From Halichoerus grypus (lineage: Eukaryota > Chordata > Mammalia > Carnivora > Phocidae), in NCBI RefSeq assembly GCF_964656455.1, contig NC_135714.1:56693850-56757849 (forward strand): 64,000 nucleotides of DNA. The letters run 5' to 3'. The first letter of the stretch is position 1. Each line of letters starts with the position of its first letter. Shown here one piece after another: positions 51,101-63,100 of this stretch. The notes below the pieces were generated by a model. The model ran no database searches and had not been told where the DNA came from. It saw only the letters and a program-made list of their open reading frames with translations. A program made the translations under genes and the position numbers.

Positions 51101-54100
51101 ACTGATTCATTATACTAGAATAAGTCTGGGCTCTGCGGGTAACAGGCTTTATATGTCTCCCAAACTTGGAGTAGGTGGAGTTGCTGTCTAAGATTTCTCC
51201 AAGATATGGCATAAAAGCCTCTCCTGGCTTCTTTCTCTGGGCCACTGTGGACATGGCCAGCCACGTGAACCTGCCCTGCGGTCATAGCAGTCAGGGTCGG
51301 CTCCTTCAGCACAGCAGGCTTCTGTCAAGGAGACCACTTCATTCACAAGGTGACGGATCTGTTCAAATGTGCCACTGGGAAACTTTCTGCTGTATAAGAC
51401 CATTGATCTGAGGGGGGAAAAAGCAAGTCAATATATAGAGAGAATTTTTAAAAATTTTCAAAAAATTTCACATTTGTACAAATTAAAACATGAAATTTGT
51501 TCAGTCTTTAACAAGCATATTGCACACCTTGATTAGTGAAAAGAACAGGAGGTTGACTTTTAAAAACATAGTTTGTGTTCTAGGCAAACTTCTCTTGTAA
51601 AATGGAAGTTGGGTTTGGGGTTTTATCTGAGCAGCCTCCTGTTCTTCTCTCAAGCCTCCCCAGTAGGACCCGTTCTGTATCCTGTTGTCTTTGTTTGCCT
51701 CGGTCCTTCTGTGTACTCTTTGCATTCGAATTTACCTTAGAAAACTGTGCTTGTTCTCCTAACTCTATTAATAAACTTACTGCTAACAAATTCTTAGACC
51801 CTAGTAACAATAATTTAACTGGTCTAGTAACAATAATTCAACCGGAATCTTTGGATGTCCTCCACTGGCCTGATGTCCATGCCCACATTGACCTTGGGTT
51901 CTATCCTTTTAAAATGTGCAGAGAGTGGTTCAGCATGCTGAATTGAAGTTCCCTCAGATGTGATTTCATTCAAGGTCCAGTAACTAAGAGCTTGAGCGAA
52001 TACCTCATACTTACAAGGATGTGAAGTCCTCTTTTCCCAGACTGGCAAGTTCCTTGCAAACTTTATCCTTCTCATAATCTCGGCCTAGGAACCAGAAATA
52101 GAAGAATCTATATCTTTTCCTTTTTAATGACTGCTACATTATATGTATGTGTCTTCTACAGGATTCATTTAAGGTGAAAGTAGCATTTTTCTCTATATAC
52201 AATTTCATTTTTGCTTGCCTTTCTAGCTGTTTTCTTACAGATGAACTTTATGGCCTGCTATAAATTGTGATGGACAGCAGAACAAATGCACTAATGCTGA
52301 AAGTAGAAAAGTCAAATGATGTCAGAACCATTGACATGGTAATCCTTCTCATGGGCCCCTTCTTTACAGTAACGCTAAGATGGAACTCTTTATCCTTCCC
52401 TTCTTTGTCTCTATGTCACCAAAGGCATTGAAAGAAACAACAAAAAAATAAATGGAGAGTATGTCTACATATATACATAGTGGAGAGCTAGCCCCACCTA
52501 ATGCAGGACTTTAAAGGAGGTATGTGAGCTGGTGTTGCCACCGTAACCCCATTACCCACCTCCAAATTCTATCCAGGAATGCTAGGAATTCAGCTCAGGG
52601 GGGAAAAGTGGAAATTTGACCGCTTTCTCAAAAAATAACTTGCCTGTGTGGTGGGTTTGGAGGAATGGGTGGAGAGCACTTACTCTCATTTCAAGCATAG
52701 GGAAAGGCTTAAAGGAAAACACTCAGACCTAGATAGGGGACTCCTGGAGTTTGGGGTATGATGACAGGTGTCTGATTCAGACTAGAGAATGCTAGAGGGA
52801 GGGAGGGGCTGGCGAAGTGGCCTGGGGCAACAAAGGAGAAAGCTTTGAGTGGGAGCTGTATTGTGACCTGTGGACCTGATGAAGATCAAGCAGGAGAGCA
52901 AGCCCGCCTGGACTTGTCTTAATTTTGGGGTGGAGCTAGGCTATCTAGAGGGCAGTGGGCTGCCAACAGTGGATATCTCCATGGAAAGGTGACAACTTGA
53001 AAAGTCTGAAGGTACTGGCTGGATGTAAGAGATCCCAGAAATGATGGTAAAGAGCTCCCTAAAGAACCCATAAAGGAAAAATATCAACTTGGAATACCTC
53101 CCATAAGCAGTGGAAACACTATCTCAGAAAACTATCTGTTGAATTAATGTTCCTGCTGCTTACCTCTCCTGCTAGCTTCTCCCTTCCCTATGTTAAAACT
53201 GGAAAAGGTAAAAACCATCTAGAGAGGGGTACCTGGGTGGCTCATTCAGTTAAGCGTCTGCCTTTGGCTTGGGTCATGGTCCCAGCATCCTGGGATCGAG
53301 CCCCACATGCATTGGGCTCCGTGCTCAGGACGGAGCCTGTTTCTCCCTCTTCCTCTGTCTGCCTACTTGTGATCTCTGTCAAATAAATAAATAAAATCTT
53401 AAAAAAAAAAAAAAAGCCTAGAGAATAGGAGGAAGGCGGAGAGAAGAAAAGTGTACAGGTCCTTTGTTGCCGCCATAGGCAACAGGACTAACACAGGCCT
53501 GATCTGGGGGGGGGGGGGGGGGGTAGCTTCAACTTCAAAAGAACTTACAAATGTTTGACTATTCAACAAACCAGACATTCCCATGACTGTTAGGAGGTAG
53601 TCCTTTTGAGGTTCAAAAGGACCAGAGAGGACCTCTTTAAGTGAACAGAAAAATCATCGAACCTACTCTTAGGTCCGTCCAAATGGTTGGGAAGAGGTAG
53701 TTCCCACAGGAGGAGAGGAGTTCTCTACTGCTGAAGACCCACCTGTTCACCATACCTACTACATAATACAATAGGGTGGATGTGGGGAAGTAGTCCATGC
53801 GGTTATTTCCTGATGCATCATTTATGCAAGTAAGTCTAGGAAACATTCCAACATTTCATGATACAGCTTTTGGGGGGAAAAATGTAAGAAGAATATAAAT
53901 GGCCCAGTTTCTAAGTGTGTTAAAGTTTAGTAAGTTTTTTTTTCCTGGATTTTAAATATTGAGCAACCCATCTCAGGTGATACAATGGCAACTTCTGTCA
54001 TGACTTTGACCCTCCTACATGGCCTTGCCTCTCGCAGTTACAGCTTTGAAAGCAGGAACATAAGGAAGCCAGGGTTGAAAGCGGTCTCTGATGGTTTGGA

Positions 54101-57100
54101 GAGCAGGTGGTGTCGCTTGGATACAAGCGGGGAGAAATTTTTTTTACTTTTGTTTTGTTTTTATTTTTCTTTTGAGAAGGTTCTCTTGAGGATGTGTTAG
54201 ACTTAATGGCAAAAACCTGTAGAGGAAGCTGTTGCCCCTCTGTCTTTCAGGTGGACTGCTCAAAGTATATCACTGCGGTGGGGGGAGTCAGAATTGAGGG
54301 ACAAAGACATTCCTAAGCAGCACTTTGTTTAAGCCCCTTATTACAAATTCCATCAAAATCCTAAAGGGTGTGAAAGAAACTACATGTTCAGATCTCATGT
54401 TATCTTGGAAATCAGGACAAGACCATAGGATTGATAAAGTTAACAATGGAGTATAAAAAGCTACTTGCAGTGAACCTGTTAGAGCTGAGGACCTTCACAT
54501 CTAGTACATCTTCTGAAATGTATTGACTAGTTTACAAGGTCGGATATTGTCACAGTTTCAAAAGATCAAATAGTACCAAAAACTTCCATTAATCATTAAT
54601 GGTATTCAATGAGACCAGTGATTAGGGCATGGGGGAAAGAATTTAGGGGAGAGCTGTCCTCCTATAGTGAAGAATGTGCCATTAGGATGTCCATAGAGTT
54701 GTTGTTTTATGTTGTTCCTAAGGTAGAGCTAGGAAAAAGAGCTGGGGGTTAGATTTTAGTTCAATGTGCGAGAATTTTATTATAGCCATGACTAATAAAT
54801 GAACTGCTTTTTGAAAAGGTGAATTTGTTTTGCCCTGGAAATAATCAAGTAGAATTTAACCATAATTATTAAAGATTCCTGAATTTAGTACAAGATTGTA
54901 TCCTCGTGATCTCTAAGATCACATCCGAAGGTTTACAAAATAATTCCTTTTAGAAATAGTAAGAAATTATATGGACCCCCCCCCAAAGTTTATGGTGTTT
55001 TAAACCACAAAAAATAGTTCTCCAATAAGAACTTTTCTCTTTTTAATGCAGAGGAGCTAACTGTTTAGTAAACTTTCCCTATAGAAAGAGAGGTCATTTT
55101 GTTACTGTGATTGCAAACACTCAGTAACATGAACAGTGAGAGCCTGTCTTCAAATGGGGCACCTCCGATGAACGTTTAAGGAAATATTTTGTTTCTAGCC
55201 TTTCAGATTCAGATTTCCCACTTCACAAAGAAGTTTCAGTGTGTTATGGGAATGGGAGTACATGTGAATGTAGTATAAGTAGATGCCACAGATTATCCTC
55301 TGTTCAATAGCTTTAATTCAATCAACTGGTGTTTGCACCAAAATGCATTAGAATCCACAGGTGTTAGGTACTGCTTTAGTTAGAATGCAAAATAACAGCA
55401 AAGTGGGGAAACTCGATCACCTAATGACTTAAAGTGCTTTGGGAATAATTCTTGCTGAAAATTCAGCCTTGGGCTTGACAGAAGCAAGGAAGGAAGTTCA
55501 AAAGAGAGTCATTGAGAAAGTTTAGAATTAAAATATAAGGGTAAAATATTTCTCTTAAAGAAATAACCTGTAGAGGAAGCTGTTGTACTATGTATCTTTC
55601 AGGTAGAATACTGAAAATGTTTCTGATTAAAAAATTTTTTTCACTTATTTATCTACAGAGATCTATAGCTTCTAAGCCTAAGCAAATATGTTAATAATTT
55701 TCTCATGGTCCAAAGAGCAAATACTGAAGTTAATTTGCAATGTGATTATTACAAATTGATTCCTTATTCCATGGAGTACTGCTAAATGTTTTCATACTGG
55801 TGGAACTCCCTTTGATTCATATAATTAAATCCTATCTAGAATGAATTGTAAATGACATAGTCTGTTCTTTAATGTTCCATGTGGTTATAAAGAAGGCAAT
55901 CTGAACTTTGATATGGTCCCAGTAAATATTGGCATAATCTCAGTGACCCTGGTGAAATCATTTTCACATCAAGTGACCCCTTGGCACTAAATGTTTACAA
56001 ATTTCATTAACAGTTTTGCTTTTTGCAATAGCCTGTCTCATTTCTCTCTGTATTGTGAAATATTCTGGTAAATCGCATCTAATTCTAGACTTTTGAAAAC
56101 TTGATTTATTTTCGGGAAATTTTTATTGTTTCATGTACCTCTCAACATAGCTAACAATATTCATACATGCAACAGATATGTTTTGAAGACCTGTACTGGG
56201 TATTGGGTTCAGTATTGAATATACAATGGAGAGCAAAATAGACCTATTTCTGCCCTCATGGAACTTTCAATCTAGTGGGGATAGACAATCAGCTACTACC
56301 ATCTTGGTACAAACGTCGCTAAAAAGTGTATTTTGAACGCTTTAACCACAGTTAGAATATTCCTCTGAAACCATTTTGGTCTTTTATAAAAGTTGTTTGT
56401 ATACCAGGAATGATTGCTGTACTCTAAATAACATTGAATTGAAAAATGCTTATACAAAATGCTAGAAACTACATTACGTTGCTATTTTCCTATTGTGTTC
56501 TGGAGAATCATGGGCTTTCAGAGCTCTGTTGGGCATTCTGTATTTCTGTAATTTCATTCCTTTGGCATTTTCATTTCTATTATACACTGATAGACTAATT
56601 TGTCAGAAAAGGCCAGGGTATTTGGTGTGTGTGTGTGTTTAAAAATATAGTTTGTAGTGTTTATTCTGACTAGTCAGGTTAGATGTTGATTGCAGGGTAG
56701 TGGTTTTACTTGAGAAATTGAACATTGCTGGACTGATTTAGGAAGCTGCCCTAATTATTGGAGCTAAAGAAAACTACTGATTTATTACTGGAAACACTGT
56801 CAATGAAGTGGCAAATTAATACTTTATTTCATTTTTCAGCTTTTTTGGTTCTCCTATCTATTGACATTTTACATCATAAAGCATTGATCTGGTTTTTCAT
56901 ATTGATAATGATTGCAGGTAGGTGTGCAGTTTTCTGGGTTTGAGTCCATAGAAAGAAATTCAATCCTTTTAATACTAAACCTAGAACTCTACATGACATC
57001 TATATATTAAACCATCTAGAGGAAATTAAATGTACCTCTTAGGATACCATCAGAGGAACAAATCTTCATTTTAGACTTTGAACATTAAAAAAGCAGTAGG

Positions 57101-60100
57101 ATATACAGGGTCAGTGAGTCAGTTGCCCAAAACCTAAAATTGCAATAGAGAATGACTTCATAGACTCATTCAAATTTAATATCCTTGGGTCCACTGTGGG
57201 CGGTTGCCTATATAGATGCTACACCCACCAAAGTCTCAAAGGAGGCATTCTTCCTTCATGCATCTCATTCCACCTCCCCTTCCCTTCACAGGTTGGGCAT
57301 CTTGTTATCTACAAATGCTTTTGCAGGGGTGAAGATTAGGGAGCAAGTTTCTTTCTGCCATCTTTGGGATGCATGAGAGTGCTACCTTTAACAACCTGAT
57401 TTAGAAATTTAGAATGCATTGCAGGGCTTAGTTTTTAAGCAATATAAGAATGAAAAGGTACCATGCAAGAAACTCTGAAGCCACCAATACTTAAGGAACT
57501 GACGTCTCATAGAGCTAAGCATATAACACCAATAGTGCTCATTGCCATAGAGGAGATTGAAACAAAGCATTACAAAACCTCAGAATGAAGAGGGCTTTTA
57601 GAAAGTCTCCTGAAAGAAACTATTACTTGAAGTGGATCATGAATAATGGGCAGGATTTTAACAGGAGTAAATGAATTGGAAGAAGTATTTTAAGTGGAGA
57701 GAACAACTTGGAGAGATCTGAAGTTAAAACACAAGTCCTACCTGAAAAAAAAAAAAAAAAAAAAGTCCTATAAGGAAATGGAAAGGTGGACTTTAACACA
57801 TGCTTTAAAGCCAAAGTTTTACTTTTTAGGTAATGGGGTATCCATTGAAATATATTCCTGTAGGGGAATTCAAGGAAAAATAATCTTGAATTTAAGATAG
57901 TCAGTGGTACCCTTTCATGAGGCTGTTCTATGAAATGTTAATCTAAGTAAAAATGCTTAGCACCTCTCCTGCCTAATGTGATGAACACCCTGTATTAGGA
58001 ACTTTTTATAGCAAAATCCAATGATGATATATATTATCAGATATTCTGTAATCTTCTGATGTGGATGTCCTGGGATTTGTTCCAGTCCTTCTTGCAGGTG
58101 GTAGGTTAAATTACTTTCTAGTAAGAATACAGAAGAGAAGGTAAAAATAGAAAACTCCCAGAGAGCAGGGAAATGAGTTAACATGCACCCCAGTCATCTC
58201 CTGGCCAGCTTTCACTGGATCTGGCAAATAAAAGGGTAGCCTGTCAACACTGAGATGCCTTGGCTCAGTGCTCTTTTTCTCTGAGAAGTTTCAACTTGTC
58301 ACAGGATCCAGAAACCTACTGTACTAGACTTCTATTGCTACTGTGACCAATTACCACAAATTTAGTGGTTTAATCAATACCATCTAGCTTCAAGTTTACT
58401 AGCTTATAGTTCTGACAGGCGTCTCATTGGGCTAAAGTCAAAGTGTCAGTAGGACTGTGTTCTTCCTGGAGGCTTAAGGAGATCATCTGTTTCCTTGCCT
58501 CTTCCAGCTTCTAGAGGTGGCCTACATTTCTTGGGCCCAGGCCCTCTTCTCTATCTTCAAAGCCAGCAATTTTGCACCTCTTTTTTCCTTAGTCACACCT
58601 TCCTCTGACTGTGTTCTGATTCTCTTCCACCTTAAAGCACCTTGTGATTACACTGACCCCACCCAGATAATCTGGCATTATTTTTCTGTTTGAAAGACCA
58701 CTGATTCCTTTTTTCATCTGCAACCTTAATTCCCTTTTGCAATGTAACCTACCCTATTCACAGGTTCTAGGCCTTAGGATGTAGACCATTTTGGAGGGCC
58801 CTTATTCTGCTTACCATATATTCCTATTTAAGCCTCAAGTCACCATCAGGTGGCTCTAAACAGAGACCAGAATTGGGTGGATTTGTATCAGACAGTCTGA
58901 ACCCTGGAATCCTACCAGTCAGTTGTACATGCTCAAGCTCATCAGTTCATTAATCTCTCAAGAGTGATCCTGACTTTGATGTAGTTCATCTTTTGGATTC
59001 CAGTTACCAGATTATCAGGTTTGGTATTGTATCTTAATATGAATTGATTGGGGAAGAGATAGGGTTTGATTAGGAAGCCATTGCAATAGTCAGGTGAAGG
59101 GGAACAGGATCTGGACAAAGACAGTATGTGGAAATGTAGTGGATATGAGAGGTAGTGTTCACCAGGCCTTGAGCTAGATACATGTAGGAGGGTAAAGGAG
59201 AGAAGAAAAAGGGAATACCGAGGAGCTTTCTATAGTAGAAGGTTCTGTATAAGGCTGATGTATTTCGGAGCTGAAAATGGTAGAATGTGGAAATGATTAA
59301 ATATAGACAGCAAAAATGGATACAATAAAATCCAGGAAGTCTCTACAGGATGGGACATAAATGATTCCAAGGTACTGGGAAAATAGGGAAATTAGAAGAC
59401 AGAGCTGGATCCATGGAGTACAGATGAACTAGAGTTTGGATCAGTTACAGATGATCATAGTAGGCAGCATGAATTTTACTTAATTCCCCCTAAACTGGAG
59501 CTAGTGAACTGGTGTTCTCTCTTATTCTTATATTAGTGAAAGATTGTTCAGATATCTGTCCCATGAGAGGCAGCCAAGCCATGATTGTGAGCATTGTCTT
59601 TGTAAACCTAACTAATCGCTCTAAAATTCTGATTCTGCCACTTACTAGCTTGGTTTCCTTAGATAAGCCACTGACTCCTCCCTCCTACAGATTCTCACTT
59701 TTTAAAGTGGGAATGATAATGCTGAGTTGATCAGGGTGTTATAATGATGAAATAGATCTATTCAAAAGATCTTGAACATGCTGGGACATTGTGAATATTG
59801 TCTATTTTATTCAGTGCATAGACTCTAAGACCAATGTTTCACAGTGGATAATTTATAAATCTTATTTTTAGAATTAGAGTTTACTACTTTCAGGATGTCT
59901 ATTAGGTATTCTAATTGAAACTCAATTTTCCTTAAATACTCAAAACTACCTTTTGAGATCGGTACTCTAACAATCCTAATTTTGTGATTTTGCACAAAAC
60001 CTCTGTTGAACACATACTACCTGGCAGGTGGTATTCTAAAACTGGGAATTAAGGAACAGAAATAAACTCCTTGATCTCATGGAGCTTAGGGTCTACATTT

Positions 60101-63100
60101 TGTATTTGTTATAATAAACAGATGAACAGCTGGTGATCAGGTAAGGTGATGGGTACCAAAAAGAAAAATATAAAGCAGGGTAAGGGGATAGAGAAAAATG
60201 AAGTGGTCAGTGCTATTTGAGATAGGTTGGTCAGGGAAGCCTCTTCTGTACATGAACTTGGAGCAGACACATGAAAGAGGTGAGGAAGGGAGCCATGTAG
60301 ATATCGGGGGGGTCAGTGTTCTAAGAGGAGGGGGGAGCTAGTGCAAGCCCCTTAGGTGCAGAGCACGTAGTGTGTGGGAGAGTGTAGAGGTCTGTGGCCG
60401 ATGCAGAGTGAAGGGGAAAACAGAGCAGGGTAGCTGTGGGCAGAACAAAGAGGTTAAGTGGCCACAGGTACCCAGGGAGACGGGTAATCAATGCCTCTTA
60501 AGGAGTCTTCATCTCTTCCTGATAGAGTGATCTCCTGGCCTTCAAAAGCGTGCACACCTGCCCCTCTACTATACACATGGTGGTGAGGGCGTACCTGGCG
60601 TTATACCTGACAACAGTGGAGCGTCACGTCGCTATTGATTTCCAGGGAGCTTAACATTGCCTTTGATGACAAAAGTTCGTTATCTCTCTGATTTCAGCTC
60701 CTCCTCCTCCCCCTTCCTGGCTAAGCCTCTTTTGGGCTTCGACTCTGGCTGCTTTTCGAACTTGAATCAGGCCAGGCTTGTACTTCCACACCTCCATCCC
60801 TTCAGCTTGAAACACACTTCTAGATCTTTGCATGGCTGTCTTTTCATCATGTAGATCTCCTATCCTAGGTCACCCCCTCAATAACCATTATATAGGTTTT
60901 GCAGAGAGGATATAAAGACTTCTCTGAGAAAATAGAGAAGATTACCTACTTATCATGCTTTCTGTACAGCTATGTCCCTGAATCAAACTTAGGACAACTT
61001 GTTTTTAGTATGGCTGCTGACGAAGGGGCAACTTGTAGAAAAGAGAAACAGTGATTCAGTGGTGAGTGGGGAGGTTGGGATAGCCCATATTGTCTGGCAG
61101 GCGAGTGGGAGAAGGAAAAATGCAGCTTACCCACCAACCCAAAGGACTTACTTTCTTCTTACTATTTGATATCCCATCTAGTAACAATACATATGCTGAG
61201 AATGAGCTGCTTAAAGCAAAGAAGAAAATGTTCATAATAAATACCTGTTATGGCCAACAGCTCATATAAAATGCAGGTTTGTTTCCTGTAGGATTATTTC
61301 CTTAGCAATCCTGTAGCTGTGTCAGCAGCCTTCCTGCTGCTTCATTGGGAACAGGGAAAGGTGCATTTTAGATTTCAGTCCTGAGGAAAGAAGCTGAGTG
61401 GAGAGGCAGCTGGCACGCACAGACTGCTTGCCTCTCATGGGGTAGCTAAAGTGGATATTTTCTTATGACTCCATCCAGATTTGGCATATTTGGCAAGGGC
61501 CTTCTCTCCCAAGATGTACCCACGGTCTTGTGAACTGAGTCTCCGGTGCATTTGATAGGGGAGGCCTGGCCTAACTAGAGCTGATCTTCACGGTGAGCTG
61601 TAGCAGTCCATCTTAAACCTGACGATTCCCAAAGAACACTTCCTTTCCCAAAGGCACTTTAGGAATGAGCCCATGTGTTTGGGAAACTGGGTTAAATAAG
61701 ATTTCTTTCTTATATGATTTCTCAGAATCTTTAGGATAACAAAGACCTTGATTGTAAACTGACCAAGAAGGACTAATGTATGGCTTATTTCTTAAATGTG
61801 TTTGGCCATAGAGACTTTCTTCCAAGAGGAGTCTTGAATGAAATACTTTCAAAAAGGTGTTCTAGATACATGCTGTGGATTGTTGGTCCACTTTCTGGAA
61901 CTATAAAAGGCAGAGAGAATTGGATCCCAAACCCATCCCCTACCACCCAAGCCTCCTCTCAATTCCTTTAATCTGTACTTTGTAACTTTCTTCCAGGAGA
62001 CCGTACACCTAGCTTCCAGGTAAATCATTGGCTTGGTCATTTGGGTCATGCTCATGTATTGTAGAATAGAGGACTGATGTGTCAGGACTACTGTTCCCAA
62101 ATATTGGACATGTATCACTTACAAATGTATTTTATGTCTCGGGATATCATCTACCTGTGGCACCTAAGTAATCTGACTGAAGTTGATTGTGAAGTTCAGA
62201 CCTTTAAGGAAGGTGAATTGTAGTTTTTAGCATCCATTTCATTAGAGCATGAGACAGAACTGAATGATGTCAAAACAGAGGGTGCAGAATACTGTTTTCC
62301 AGAGGACATTTGTAATCCTTTGTGGTGAATCTAATATATACTTACTGAGTCAGCAGTTCAAAATGACTCATGCCCCAAGCTATGGTGTCCGCACATAATC
62401 CCAGGACCTAGTCACTCCGAGATCCTCTGTGTTTTGAAGATCTTGATCTGAACGTATTTCAGTAGGATTTTTCAGGTTCAGATCTGCCCCAGGGAAGCCT
62501 TGGGCAAAGGAGTAAGCTGTCAGGGTTTCTTGGGATTTGGCCTATTCAGAGGTCTTGTAAAGGACACCATTTATTTATATCTCAGACTTAGTAGTCTAAC
62601 ATAAGGACCCATAGCTTCCTTAAGAATCTGTAAGTGAGTAACTTAAAATTTAAAGTAACTTCAATGACCAAAGATGAAGGAAAAGTGAATGTAAAAAGAG
62701 CGATAAGGTTACTCATGTCACAGTAACTGACAATTTCTGGGATACACATCTTCTACTGGTTAGATAGGTTACCGATATGAATATTACCCTGCGATATGGG
62801 CGAGGCTGTTCACTGAGAGCACTAGATGGAAGTTTTAATTTGCCAAAGCAAGACAAATGCAGATTTCCTTATAAGCATTAAAGAATCAGCCAGAAAAGTT
62901 AATTGGAACAGATTATGAATTTTGCAACTTGGGAACTTCTCATGAAGTTGTATGCTTCACATATTTTAGCTTGTATCATTTAAAAAGGTTTTTAAACATT
63001 GCTCAGAGATAAAGACATCATTTGAAGAATATTAATGAAAAATATAGCTTAATTATTGAATCATGTTTCATATCTATTAAATTCTTTCATGTAGGATCTT

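Noticed and set aside
51264..51274. Alternative GT donor four bases beyond exon 3
   Set aside because: Using it would add GCAG and shift the frame of the remaining coding sequence, and would break the conserved 133-nt exon length.
51590..51946. 114-codon plus-strand open frame opposite GC intron 2
   Set aside because: Antisense to an intron, next to AATAAA-containing LTR-like wording, and no domain seen. Not called as a gene.
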